Shown piece by piece: positions 8,806-17,200 of a stretch of DNA of 64,000 bases. Position numbers and translations under genes: made by a program. Numbering within the stretch: the stretch's first letter is position 1; every line of letters begins with the position of its first letter. This DNA is from an uncultured SAR116 cluster alpha proteobacterium (GTDB taxonomy: Bacteria; Pseudomonadota; Alphaproteobacteria; Puniceispirillales; Marisalimonadaceae). The notes under the pieces were generated by a model. The model searched no databases. It had not been told where the DNA came from and was given only the letters and a program-made list of their open reading frames with translations. The stretch is taken from assembly GCA_902595515.1 (NCBI GenBank), contig CACJQK010000002.1, positions 124,001-188,000 on the forward strand, read 5' to 3'.

Positions 8806-9540
8806 ATGAGCGTTCAATCTAACACTGTTTTAATAACTGGTGCAAGCAGAGGGTTAGGCTCAAATTTTTCTAAGGTATTAGCAAAGGATGGTTTCCGAAT
8901 TATTGGTGTTGGACGTAATATACAAAATCTAAAATCAGTTATTTCATCTCTTCCTAACCCAGAATTAGGTCATTCCTATTTAGAACTTGATATTACAGAT
9001 GAGTTACAAGTTCGTGATATGTTAAATAATTTAAATATTTACGCCTTAATAAATAATGCAGGTATTGCAAATACCAAATTGTTACATGAAGAATCTTCTT
9101 CAGATTTAACAAAAATAATTAATACAAATTTACTAGGTTCAATCAATGTATCAAATGCTTTAATTCCAAATATGATTAAGAATAAAAACGGCAAAATTAT
9201 TAATATTGCTTCCACTCTTGGTTATAGACCTTTATCATTTGTTGGAGCATATTCTGCAACTAAAGCTGCCTTAATACAAATTACTAAATCTCAATCAATA
9301 GAATTAGCAAGATATAATATATGTGTTAACGCACTTGCACCAGGCTATATACTAACTGACATCAATAGAAAACAATTAGATGGTGAAGCAGGCGTTTTAC
9401 TTAAAAAGAAAATACCACTCAGAAGATTTGCTACTGTAAAAGAGCTTGATGTAATTATTTCTATGTTAGTAAATCCACTAAATACCTATATGACTGGTGC
9501 TACAATAGCTGTTGATGGTGGACTAAGTACAGGACTTTGA
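8806..9540 (+). CDS. Short-chain dehydrogenase/reductase (FabG/LvaD-like)
   Basis: A 244-residue classical SDR. The cofactor loop TGASRGLGSNF is at the N-terminus, followed by NNAG, the catalytic serine in IASTLG and YSATKAA with the Tyr-Lys pair. The C-terminal MTGATIAVDGGLS is typical of FabG-like enzymes. It probably interconverts a hydroxyacyl and ketoacyl group. It diverges from the APH-like kinase across about 50 bases and is followed 15 bases later by the ACAD10/11-type dehydrogenase. The same kinase, SDR and ACAD set occurs in the levulinate (lva) pathway, so a role on 3- or 4-hydroxyacyl-CoA is likely. Confidence 0.85.
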   Translation: MSVQSNTVLITGASRGLGSNFSKVLAKDGFRIIGVGRNIQNLKSVISSLPNPELGHSYLELDITDELQVRDMLNNLNIYALINNAGIANTKLLHEESSSDLTKIINTNLLGSINVSNALIPNMIKNKNGKIINIASTLGYRPLSFVGAYSATKAALIQITKSQSIELARYNICVNALAPGYILTDINRKQLDGEAGVLLKKKIPLRRFATVKELDVIISMLVNPLNTYMTGATIAVDGGLSTGL

Positions 9541-9555
9541 CAATAGGAGCAAATT

Positions 9556-10755
9556 ATGGATTTCAAACTTCCAGAACATATTGAAACTCTAAGATTAAAA
9601 ACGAGAGATTTTGTTAATCAAAAGATTATTCCCTTAGAGTCAGATTTATCCTCATATGATAAACACGAAAATATAAATGAAGACTTGCTACATCAAATAC
9701 GTTTAGAAGTCAAAGCCGCTGGACTTTGGGCACCACAAATGCCTTCATCAAGATCTGGTCTTGGGTTAGGTCCTATTGGTATGTCTGCCCTATATGAAGA
9801 AATGAATAGATCAATTTTTGGCCCTGTTTGTTTCAATTGTGCCGCTCCTGACGATGGTAATATGTACATACTTAATAAAATTGGAACTGAAGATCAAAAA
9901 ATTAAATGGCTTGATCCAATAATTAACGGCGAAGTCCGCTCTTCCCTTGCCATGACTGAACCAGCACCGGGCGGCGGCTCTGATCCATCAATGATTAAAA
10001 CTGAAGCTCTATATTCAAATGGTAAATGGATCATTAATGGTCTTAAATGGTATATTACAGGAGCTGCTGTTGCATCTCATTTCATCCTACTAGCTAAAAC
10101 TAAAGAAGGCTTAACTGCTTTCCTTTATCATAAAGATCAGCCAGGTTGGAAAATTAAAAGACGTATTCCAATCATGGGTCCTGAAGAACACGGTGGGCAT
10201 TGTGAGATAGAGTATAATGGACTAGAAATACCTGACGAAAATAGGTTAGGAGAAGTTGGTAAAGGTCTTAAAATTGTTCAAATCCGTCTTGGCCTTGCTC
10301 GTCTTACACATTGTATGAGATGGATAGGGCTCTCTAAAAGATGTTTGGAAATAGCCCTAGATTATGTTTCCACTAGAGAGGGATTTGGTGTTAAACTTTC
10401 TGATAGAGAATCTGTTCAAATAAAACTTGGTAAATCCGCAATGGATATTGACATTTCCCGTTTGCTTGTAATGAGAGCTGCATGGAAAATTGAACATGGT
10501 AGCAAATCTAGACAAGATGTTTCAATGGCCAAAATATACGTCGCTGATACTTTAAATAATGTTTCAGATACTGCTATCCAACTAAATGGGGCTAAAGGTT
10601 ATAGTAAAGATATTATACTTGAATGGATTTATCGTTATGCACGTCAAGCCAAGTTAGTTGACGGAGCTTCAGAAGTTCATCAAATGATTATTAATAGATT
10701 TTTTAATAATTATAAAACTGATTTTTGGCATTGGGGTATAGGTCACGATAGTTAA
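9556..10755 (+). CDS. Acyl-CoA dehydrogenase of the ACAD10/ACAD11 (LvaC) type
   Basis: A 399-residue acyl-CoA dehydrogenase-fold protein with the features of the ACAD10/11 branch: APDDGNM, AMTEPAPGGGSD, GGHCEIEY and a RLGLARLTHCMRWIG stretch. Where ordinary acyl-CoA dehydrogenases have the catalytic glutamate in EGT, this one reads KLVDGASEVH, with Asp, as in that branch. Those enzymes act on phosphorylated 4-hydroxyacyl-CoA made by a partner APH kinase. The start has a GGAG site. Its stop codon TAA overlaps the stop of the convergent HAD gene in a shared TTAA. Confidence 0.88.
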   Translation: MDFKLPEHIETLRLKTRDFVNQKIIPLESDLSSYDKHENINEDLLHQIRLEVKAAGLWAPQMPSSRSGLGLGPIGMSALYEEMNRSIFGPVCFNCAAPDDGNMYILNKIGTEDQKIKWLDPIINGEVRSSLAMTEPAPGGGSDPSMIKTEALYSNGKWIINGLKWYITGAAVASHFILLAKTKEGLTAFLYHKDQPGWKIKRRIPIMGPEEHGGHCEIEYNGLEIPDENRLGEVGKGLKIVQIRLGLARLTHCMRWIGLSKRCLEIALDYVSTREGFGVKLSDRESVQIKLGKSAMDIDISRLLVMRAAWKIEHGSKSRQDVSMAKIYVADTLNNVSDTAIQLNGAKGYSKDIILEWIYRYARQAKLVDGASEVHQMIINRFFNNYKTDFWHWGIGHDS

Positions 10756-11423
10756 TTCTTTAGTATTTTTTCTATTTGTTCTAATGAATTTATAATTAGA
10801 TCTGGTTTTCCTGGTAGTTTTTCCATTCTACTATCAAATCTATTTACCCATATAGTTTTAAATCCATAATTTGAAGCTGCATGCATATCCCATGCGTTAC
10901 TTGAAAAAAAAACCACGTTTTGTTTATTTACTCCCATTTTTTTTTTTACTAAATCATATACAACACTCGCAGGTTTATAAACTTTACATTCATCTACGGA
11001 TATAATTTCATCAAGCAAATGTTTGATATTCGCATTTCTTACTGCGCTCTCTAACATTTTACTATTTCCGTTTGATAATATAGCAGTTTTCAACCCCATA
11101 TTTTTGATACTTTCTAGAACAGATTTAACCTCAGGATAAGCTTCTAGTTTTAAGTATAGTGATAATAATTCATCTCTTAAGGTAATATTTTTGATATGTA
11201 ATGTTTCCATAGCATAATCTAGAGCATCAGCAGTGATTTTCCAAAAATCTATATATTCTTTCATTGAGTTTCTTAACCATGTGTATTCTACTTGCCTTAG
11301 TCTCCACAAACTTGAAAGTTCATTCCATTTATCACCAACTTCTTTTGATAATTCTCGACAAGCTGCATTTACATCGAATAATGTACCGTATGCATCAAAT
11401 ACACATGTGGTTATTTTATCCAT
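10752..11423 (-). CDS. HAD-superfamily hydrolase, L-2-haloacid dehalogenase type
   Basis: A HAD hydrolase with nucleophile motif CVFDAYGTLFDVNAA, motif II LSNG, and the type II haloacid dehalogenase ending VFFSSNAWDMHAASNYG. These match L-2-haloacid dehalogenases in layout and length (223 residues from the revised start). I place the start at ATG 11423, because GAGGA precedes it and it begins one base after the stop of the upstream GT2 gene; the track start at 11435 is a GTG. Many proteins with this signature have untested substrates. Human ACAD10 also carries a HAD domain, which makes its place next to the ACAD10/11-like genes worth noting. Confidence 0.85.
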   Translation of the reverse strand: MDKITTCVFDAYGTLFDVNAACRELSKEVGDKWNELSSLWRLRQVEYTWLRNSMKEYIDFWKITADALDYAMETLHIKNITLRDELLSLYLKLEAYPEVKSVLESIKNMGLKTAILSNGNSKMLESAVRNANIKHLLDEIISVDECKVYKPASVVYDLVKKKMGVNKQNVVFFSSNAWDMHAASNYGFKTIWVNRFDSRMEKLPGKPDLIINSLEQIEKILKN

Positions 11424-11424
11424 T

Positions 11425-12216
11425 TTATTCCTCACTTAGATACTCGTAAAAACTTTTTTTATTTTTTTTTGCCCATTCTATGTATTTCTTATTTTTAATT
11501 CGTCTTAATGCAAAAATTTTTGATACCTTTAAATTTTTCATTTTCAATGATTTTACCTGATATTTTTTATAGGCCTGGTCAATTTTAATTGAAAATCCTT
11601 TCTCCTTAGTTACTGATTGTTTTTGAAGGTTTAACTTATAATAATCATTTTGTATCATCTCTACTTTGTTTTTTTTATTTAGTAATATCGCTGTGTTGTA
11701 AACATCTTGACTTCTATAATTTTCAAATTGTTTAATCAGGTTCTTATTTACAAATGGATGAAAGCTACAAGGAATTTCTCCTATATCTTCTATGCTTAAA
11801 TATTTTTTTTCCTTTCCTTTGAATTCACCAATTAAATTGTTATTATTGTAAATCCTTGTGGGTGCAAACGTTAATCCATTTTTTTTTACTAATTCATACA
11901 TCTTTTCAAGATAATTTTCTGACCACTCGTCATCTGCGTCTAGAAAACCTATGAATTTTCCTCTTGCTTTTGCAAGCCCTACATTTCTTGCATTACCCGG
12001 ACCTGTTTTTATACCATCTGTTTTTAAAAACCTAAGATACATGTTTGCATTCATTTTAGGGACTATATTTTTATAATTTTTTCCATCATCTATTACTAAA
12101 AGAATTTCAATTTTTCTATCAATGTTAATTTTTTGATTATTTATCGAATTTAAAGTTTTTTTCAGTGTATTTATAGCTTTGTACACTGGTATTATTATTG
12201 AAACATTTATTTTCAT
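11425..12216 (-). CDS. Family 2 glycosyltransferase
   Basis: A 263-residue GT2 protein. The N-terminus VSIIIPVYKAINTLKKTLNS is the standard GT-A start. The nucleotide-binding DD (LLVIDDGKN), the PGNARNVGLAKARGKFIGF segment and the DADDEW motif follow. The last 60 residues are lysine-rich and unlike a membrane helix, so it is probably cytoplasmic or peripheral. It is upstream of and one base from the HAD gene, so the two are probably translated together, though I see no functional link. Donor and acceptor cannot be read. Confidence 0.85.
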   Translation of the reverse strand: MKINVSIIIPVYKAINTLKKTLNSINNQKINIDRKIEILLVIDDGKNYKNIVPKMNANMYLRFLKTDGIKTGPGNARNVGLAKARGKFIGFLDADDEWSENYLEKMYELVKKNGLTFAPTRIYNNNNLIGEFKGKEKKYLSIEDIGEIPCSFHPFVNKNLIKQFENYRSQDVYNTAILLNKKNKVEMIQNDYYKLNLQKQSVTKEKGFSIKIDQAYKKYQVKSLKMKNLKVSKIFALRRIKNKKYIEWAKKNKKSFYEYLSEE

Positions 12217-12293
12217 TTAATTTCTTTTTTTTTTATTTTATATTGTCATTTGTTTTAAACTTTGCAAAATTTTATTTGTAAGGAAATTTCCTA

Positions 12294-13202
12294 ATGAAAT
12301 CACTTTTACTGCACCCCTCTAATTGGAAAGACTATTCTTTGATTGACTCTGGCGATGGTAAAAAGTTAGAAAGATTTGGAAACTTCTTATTTAGCAGACC
12401 TGAACCACAAGCTATTTGGTCACCTAGATTGTCTATCAAAGAATGGGAAAAAACTTCTGGAGCTTTTCTTTCATCTTCAAATCCATTTAACGAAAATGGT
12501 GCTGGTAAATGGTCCCTTAAAAAACATTTACCACTAAAATGGGAAATGGATTATGACAATATAAAATTTTTTGCAACACCTACCCCATTTAGGCATCTTG
12601 GTTTTTTTCCTGATCAATCTCCACATTGGCTGTGGGCTGCAAAAAAAATAAAAGCTGCCATTAATTATTCAGACAAACGTTTCTCTCCTAAAGTTCTAAA
12701 TCTATTTGGTTATTCAGGTCTTGCTTCTTTACACGCAGCTTCCCACGGCGCTTCTGTGACACATATTGATGCAAGTAAAAAAGCAATTAACTTTGCCTTT
12801 GAAAATAGAGACTTATCTTCATTTCAACACTTACCAATTAAATTCATAACTGATGACGCCATAAAATTTGTTAAACGAGAAATTCGTCGTGAAAATAAAT
12901 ATGATGGTATAATTCTTGATCCACCAAAATATGGAAGAGGGCCAAATGGTGAGATATGGGATTTTTTTAATGATCTTCCAATTTTGTTAAAGCTAATTAC
13001 TCAAATTTTATCTCCTGAACCTATTTTTATTATTCTAAATAGCTATGCTATTAGATCTAGTCACTTAGCTTTACATTTTGCATTAAACGAAACAATGAGA
13101 GAGTTTTCTGGTAAAGTTGAATCTGGCGAATTATCCATTGTTGAAGATCAGGAAGATCCAAGACAAATAAACACAGCAATCTTTGCTAGATGGGAACAAT
13201 AA
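12294..13202 (+). CDS. Class I SAM-dependent methyltransferase, RlmI/COG1092-like
   Basis: A 302-residue methyltransferase. The SAM site is NLFGYSGLASLHAASHGA, the acidic ribose contact is in THIDASKKAI, and ILDPPKYGRGPNG is the DPPxY motif of the rRNA cytosine methyltransferase-like group that includes RlmI. It lacks the N-terminal PUA domain of true RlmI, so the target (rRNA base or other) is uncertain. The start has AAGGAAA. It converges on the TrmH-type gene with a five-base gap. Confidence 0.8.
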   Translation: MKSLLLHPSNWKDYSLIDSGDGKKLERFGNFLFSRPEPQAIWSPRLSIKEWEKTSGAFLSSSNPFNENGAGKWSLKKHLPLKWEMDYDNIKFFATPTPFRHLGFFPDQSPHWLWAAKKIKAAINYSDKRFSPKVLNLFGYSGLASLHAASHGASVTHIDASKKAINFAFENRDLSSFQHLPIKFITDDAIKFVKREIRRENKYDGIILDPPKYGRGPNGEIWDFFNDLPILLKLITQILSPEPIFIILNSYAIRSSHLALHFALNETMREFSGKVESGELSIVEDQEDPRQINTAIFARWEQ

Positions 13203-13207
13203 ATGAT

Positions 13208-14017
13208 TTAATTAGGATTTGTCCTAATAGATTCGTATAGAATAATTCCTGTAGATACCGCAACGTTAAGGCTGTCTGATTTACCTAGCATTGGTATTTT
13301 AATCAATTGATCACAATTATTCATAAATCCGTCTGACAAACCATTTTGCTCATTACCCATAGCTAAAATAAAAGGTGTTTTCCAATTAGCCTTAGTGTAA
13401 TTGGAAGCTTTCTCTAATGAGGTTCCAATCAAGCTAATATTTTTATCAGACTTCCATTTTAAAAAATGTTCAAGATTCGAAGCTATAATGTTTATGTTAA
13501 AAATAGCTCCCATACTCGCCCTTACTGCTTCATATGAAAAAGGGTCTGTGCATTTATTAAGTAAAACACAATCACTTGCTCCCATGCCATCCATAGTCCT
13601 TAGAATTGTACCTAAATTACCAGGGTCCCTTATATTTTCAAGAGCTACAATGCGTTTATTATCAACAGAATTAGGAAGACCATGCCATTTTTGTATAAAA
13701 ACACCTAATACGTTTTGAGGGTTATCTTTATGTGACAATTTAGATAATATTTGAGAGGATACTGCTATTGTATCTGCACCTAATGAAGTTGTTTCATTCA
13801 CTAAATCATGTATTGCTAAGTTATCTTTATTTTCTTTATTGAATAATAAATACTTAATGTCCCAATTATTCTCCAAAGCTTCTTTGCAAATTCTAACACC
13901 TTCTGCAACAAAAAGGTTCAAATCTTTTCTATATTTACGATGATATAAACTATTTATTAATTTAACTTTATTATTAGTCAAACTAGAAATTTCATATTGT
14001 TTTCCAAAAACAACCAA
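13208..14017 (-). CDS. TrmH/SpoU-family RNA 2'-O-methyltransferase
   Basis: A 269-residue SPOUT protein. All three SpoU motifs are present: NIRDPGNLGTILRT, AMGNEQNGLSD and IPMLGKSDSLNVAVSTGIILYE. The N-terminal 100 residues (NNKVKLINSLYHRKYR...) are the substrate-binding domain seen in TsnR/RlmB-like members. It should methylate a ribose in rRNA or tRNA; which one is not determined. The start lies 10 bases after the stop of sufE, in the same direction, so they may be co-transcribed. Confidence 0.87.
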   Translation of the reverse strand: MVVFGKQYEISSLTNNKVKLINSLYHRKYRKDLNLFVAEGVRICKEALENNWDIKYLLFNKENKDNLAIHDLVNETTSLGADTIAVSSQILSKLSHKDNPQNVLGVFIQKWHGLPNSVDNKRIVALENIRDPGNLGTILRTMDGMGASDCVLLNKCTDPFSYEAVRASMGAIFNINIIASNLEHFLKWKSDKNISLIGTSLEKASNYTKANWKTPFILAMGNEQNGLSDGFMNNCDQLIKIPMLGKSDSLNVAVSTGIILYESIRTNPN

Positions 14018-14027
14018 ATTGTAATTC

Positions 14028-14456
14028 CTATGTTAATTTCTCTTTAGCTGATTTTTTAATCGAAGAGACAAGAGAAGAAAGACCATTTTTTCTTGTGGGG
14101 GATAAATGATCATTCAACCCAATTTGTTCAAGAAAATTTATATTTGTGTCCAGAATTTCTTGAGGTTTCTTGCCTGAAAAAACTTTTAACATTAGAGCAA
14201 TAAGCCCCTGAACTATGGCTGCATCACTGTTCGCTAAAAAAGTAATAGTTCCATCTTCATTATAATATTTATAAAAATATACTAAAGATTGGCAGCCTTT
14301 CATTTTATTTTCTTCAGTTTTAAGCGCTTCATCCATTTGAGGAACATTTCTTCCCATATCAATGAGATATTGATACTTGTCTTCCCAAGAATCAAAAAAT
14401 GAAAAATCCTCAATTAATTCATTAATTTCATTACTAAAATTCATATAAAAACTCAT
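14028..14456 (-). CDS. sufE: SufE sulfur acceptor for the SUF iron-sulfur system
   Basis: A 142-residue SufE-family protein. The active cysteine is in KMKGCQSLVY (Cys55), exactly as in SufE, and the ending segment RKNGLSSLVSSIK is also family-typical. SufE takes sulfur from the SufS cysteine desulfurase and passes it to the SufBCD scaffold. No other suf gene is in the window, which is common when sufE is unlinked. It is followed by the TrmH-type gene ten bases downstream. Confidence 0.9.
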   Translation of the reverse strand: MSFYMNFSNEINELIEDFSFFDSWEDKYQYLIDMGRNVPQMDEALKTEENKMKGCQSLVYFYKYYNEDGTITFLANSDAAIVQGLIALMLKVFSGKKPQEILDTNINFLEQIGLNDHLSPTRKNGLSSLVSSIKKSAKEKLT

Positions 14457-14596
14457 TCATTGACTTAACTTATTAATTAAGCTCAATTGTATAACAAATC
14501 AAGAACGTACGCTTTATTTGTTTTAAAACTGCCAAACCACAATAATATTGTAATTTTATTAATTATAGAATAATTTATACTTACCGGGAGATTGGG

Positions 14597-16084
14597 ATGT
14601 TGTCACTCCGTAACAAGAGGGAAAGCTTAACATTAATTAGCACTCCTGTAGTTCTTTTTATCTTAATGACCATAACTCTTTTAAGGATATATTCTTTATA
14701 CGTATCCCCAATAGAATTGTCTGTTGACGAAGCACAATATTGGCATTGGTCTAGGAATATAGATTTTGGCTATTACACTAAGCCACCATTTATAGCATGG
14801 CTAATTGGATTTTCGACTTTTATTTTTGGAAATGAAGAATGGGCTATAAGACTTTTTGCACCCATTACACATTTATTTATTTCTTTAGTTTTATGGGGAA
14901 CCGTGAAATATGCATTTGGAGCAAACTCTGGAAAAATTGCAGCTTTAATTTGGATATTCACACCAGCAGCTTCATTAGGTGGATTTATAATTTCAACTGA
15001 TACTCCACTATTATTTTTTTGGTCTTTATCTTTGTTATTTTTATTAATTTCGTTGAGACAAAATTCTAGCTTTACATCTTTATTTGTAGGTATTTTTCTT
15101 GGCTTCGCATTTTTATCCAAATATGCAGCTTTATATTTTTTGATTTTCTTCATACTTTGGTGGCTAATTTACGACCGAAGTACATTTTTAAGTATTAAAA
15201 ATATATTAATCATATTGTTTGCAAGCTTTTTGGTAGCAAGCACGAATTTATATTGGAATTATTTAAATGATTTTGTAACGGTAAATCATACTATTTCAAA
15301 CGCAAATCTTTCAGTAATTACTCTAAACTATGATAATGTGATCGATTTTTTATCATCTCAATTTTTGGTGTTTGGGCCATTGTTATTTTTATTATATCTT
15401 TTGGTAATAATGGATAGCTTTTTTAAAGACCGAGAAATAACTCTATTAGCTCTGATTTCTTTTCCTATAATTATTCTAATAACGATTCAAAGTTTTTTAA
15501 AAATTGCAAACGCAAATTGGGCAGTTACTGCTTATGTAGGAGCAACTCTTATTATAAGTTACTATGTAGCCTTGACAAGAAGTACTATATTTAAAATGTC
15601 TTTTTATTTAGGACTTTTTTTAAATATTGCTATTTCAGCATATATATTAACGATTACAATCAATGGAAGTTTTTACCCTTTGAATTTAAAATCTAATCCA
15701 CTAAGAAAAAATTTAGGATTTGAAAACCTAGCTTCAAAAATATATGACACATTTAAGAAAGAAAAAGTTTCAAAAATAATTTTTGAAAAAAGAGGAGATA
15801 TATCAAGATTTAATTATTATCTCAATAAGCACGATAACAATTTCCAAAATAAAATTTTTATAAAAACAAATAGCATAGTTCCTAGTAACTTCTATGAATT
15901 GAATTTTAATTACAACCTAATTAATAAAACAGAAGGTGAAAAAATATTAATTGTAAAAAATGTTCCTGATATATCAGAGACCAACTATAACCTTAATAAG
16001 ATTAAATTTATTAAAAGTATTACCACAAAAACAGTTCAAAATTCAAAGAGGACTTATTATCTGTATATAGGGGAAATAAGGTAA
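14597..16084 (+). CDS. GT39/ArnT-like membrane glycosyltransferase
   Basis: A 495-residue membrane protein with a first helix near residues 15-35 and many further helices up to about residue 355, then a soluble C-terminal part. The first periplasmic loop has ELSVDEAQYWHWSR with the catalytic acidic residue, and KPPFIAWLIGFSTFIFGNEEWAIR, hallmarks of the PMT/ArnT (GT39) family. These enzymes use polyprenyl-phosphate sugars on the outer face of the inner membrane, for example to modify lipid A or proteins. The start follows GGGAG. It converges on mntR with a four-base gap. Confidence 0.85.
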   Translation: MLSLRNKRESLTLISTPVVLFILMTITLLRIYSLYVSPIELSVDEAQYWHWSRNIDFGYYTKPPFIAWLIGFSTFIFGNEEWAIRLFAPITHLFISLVLWGTVKYAFGANSGKIAALIWIFTPAASLGGFIISTDTPLLFFWSLSLLFLLISLRQNSSFTSLFVGIFLGFAFLSKYAALYFLIFFILWWLIYDRSTFLSIKNILIILFASFLVASTNLYWNYLNDFVTVNHTISNANLSVITLNYDNVIDFLSSQFLVFGPLLFLLYLLVIMDSFFKDREITLLALISFPIIILITIQSFLKIANANWAVTAYVGATLIISYYVALTRSTIFKMSFYLGLFLNIAISAYILTITINGSFYPLNLKSNPLRKNLGFENLASKIYDTFKKEKVSKIIFEKRGDISRFNYYLNKHDNNFQNKIFIKTNSIVPSNFYELNFNYNLINKTEGEKILIVKNVPDISETNYNLNKIKFIKSITTKTVQNSKRTYYLYIGEIR

Positions 16085-16088
16085 ACTT

Positions 16089-16502
16089 TTAAGTTTTATT
16101 AAATTTTTCGAAAACACTTAAAGTTTCAGAACTGACATGATGCTCTAAACCTTCAGCATCATTTTTAGCAACTTCTTCATTCACACCAATTTTTATTAAA
16201 AAATTGTAAACAATTTCGTGTCTTTTTTTGCAATAATCTGCCAGCAACTTTCCTTTTTCAGTCAAAAAAATAGATCTGTAAGGTCTACTTTCTACTAAAC
16301 CCTCTCTTACCAAACGCCTAATAATACTATTAACTGTTGGACCAGTTACTCCGAAATGCTTTGCTAAATCAACAGCTCTAGCTTCCCCTGTTTCTCTAAT
16401 CAAATCTGCTATCATTTCAGTATAATCTTCAGCTGTTTCTGTATTTCTAGCATTTCTAACTTGAGCAAACCTATCAGAGTTAATTTCAATTTCATTAACC
16501 AT
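16089..16502 (-). CDS. mntR: MntR, manganese-responsive DtxR-family repressor
   Basis: A DtxR-type regulator of 137 residues from ATG 16502. I prefer this start to the TTG at 16508 because AGGAG stands eight bases before the ATG but only two before the TTG. The winged-helix part is TGEARAVDLAKHFGVTGPTVNSIIRRL, and the metal-binding region ends in NDAEGLEHHVSSETL, very like proteobacterial MntR. It has no SH3-like third domain, in line with MntR. It should repress Mn(II) uptake genes when manganese is ample. A DtxR-type operator touches its ribosome binding site, suggesting autoregulation. No Mn transporter is adjacent. Confidence 0.9.
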   Translation of the reverse strand: MVNEIEINSDRFAQVRNARNTETAEDYTEMIADLIRETGEARAVDLAKHFGVTGPTVNSIIRRLVREGLVESRPYRSIFLTEKGKLLADYCKKRHEIVYNFLIKIGVNEEVAKNDAEGLEHHVSSETLSVFEKFNKT

Positions 16503-16514
16503 AAACAAAACTCC

Positions 16515-16533
16515 TAAAGTTAGCCTAAGCTAA
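16515..16533. promoter_or_regulatory. Candidate DtxR/MntR operator before mntR
   Basis: TAAAGTTAGCCTAAGCTAA is an imperfect 19-bp palindrome that matches the classical DtxR box (TTAGGTTAGCCTAACCTAA) at 16 of 19 positions. It meets the AGGAG of mntR and ends 31 bases before its start codon. A DtxR-family regulator is encoded immediately downstream, which strongly suggests autorepression. The match to the consensus is by eye and from memory of that consensus. Confidence 0.65.
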
Positions 16534-16629
16534 TATAATTTTTAAAGGTTTACAAATTTTTAATTCATTTGTCTTTGTGTTGAATTTAGATTAATAAACT
16601 TATTTAGAATTTTGAAATAAGGTACTTTT

Positions 16630-16929
16630 ATGAATAATGAACAAAAAACTAAAGTAGAATCTATTGTTTTTAAAAAACTTATAGAGCATCTTCAGAATAG
16701 AACTGATGTGCAGAATATAGATCTTATGAATTTAAGTGGTTTTTGTAGAAATTGCTTGTCAAGATGGTATTCAGAAGCTGCCGAAGAAACTGGTTTAAAA
16801 GTAGATAAAGATCTTGCTAGAGAAATAGTATATGGCATGCCACATTCAGTCTGGAAAGAAAAATATCAAACTGATGCAGATGAAAATCAAAAAAACAAAT
16901 TTAAAAAATCTTTTACTAAAGATCACTAA
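16630..16929 (+). CDS. DUF1244 protein
   Basis: A 99-residue protein of the DUF1244 family, known by FCRNCLSRWY and the later YGMPHSVWKEKYQ. The two cysteines could bind a metal, but function is not established. It is mainly helical with no signal or membrane segment. It ends one base before the gapR start, so the two are surely translated together. A DUF1244/DUF2312 pairing is, as far as I recall, found in alphaproteobacteria, and is part of the taxonomic argument here. Confidence 0.88.
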   Translation: MNNEQKTKVESIVFKKLIEHLQNRTDVQNIDLMNLSGFCRNCLSRWYSEAAEETGLKVDKDLAREIVYGMPHSVWKEKYQTDADENQKNKFKKSFTKDH

Positions 16930-16930
16930 A

Positions 16931-17197
16931 ATGGATCAGAATTCAAAAAAAAACCTAGAAATAATTCAAAAACGGGACGATAAACTTAAAAGTTTTATAG
17001 AGAGACTTGAAAGGCTATCGGAGGAAAAAAGTAATATAAATTATGATATTAAAGAAGTTTTTTCTGAAGCAAAATCAAGTGGATATGACACAACAATAAT
17101 GAGAAAAATATTAGCTCTGCGTAAAATGGATGTTGACGAAAGACTTGAACAAGAAACATTGTTAAAAACTTATAAAAATGCACTAGGTATCTATTAA
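16931..17197 (+). CDS. gapR: GapR (DUF2312) nucleoid-associated protein
   Basis: An 88-residue protein starting at ATG 16931, one base after the DUF1244 stop. The track's start at 16832 only adds an overlap with DUF1244 and is rejected. It has the family's coiled-coil N-terminus (KLKSFIERLERLSEEK) and the conserved IKEVFSEAKSSGYD and MRKILALRKMD stretches. In Caulobacter GapR binds overtwisted AT-rich DNA ahead of replication and transcription forks. The family is essentially alphaproteobacterial, so this gene is the best taxonomic marker in the window. pyrF begins three bases after it. Confidence 0.92.
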   Translation: MDQNSKKNLEIIQKRDDKLKSFIERLERLSEEKSNINYDIKEVFSEAKSSGYDTTIMRKILALRKMDVDERLEQETLLKTYKNALGIY

Positions 17198-17200
17198 TAG

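Noticed and set aside
16832-16930. Track start of the GapR frame 33 codons upstream
   Set aside because: It only overlaps the DUF1244 gene, the extra residues are not GapR-like, and ATG 16931 gives the normal family length.
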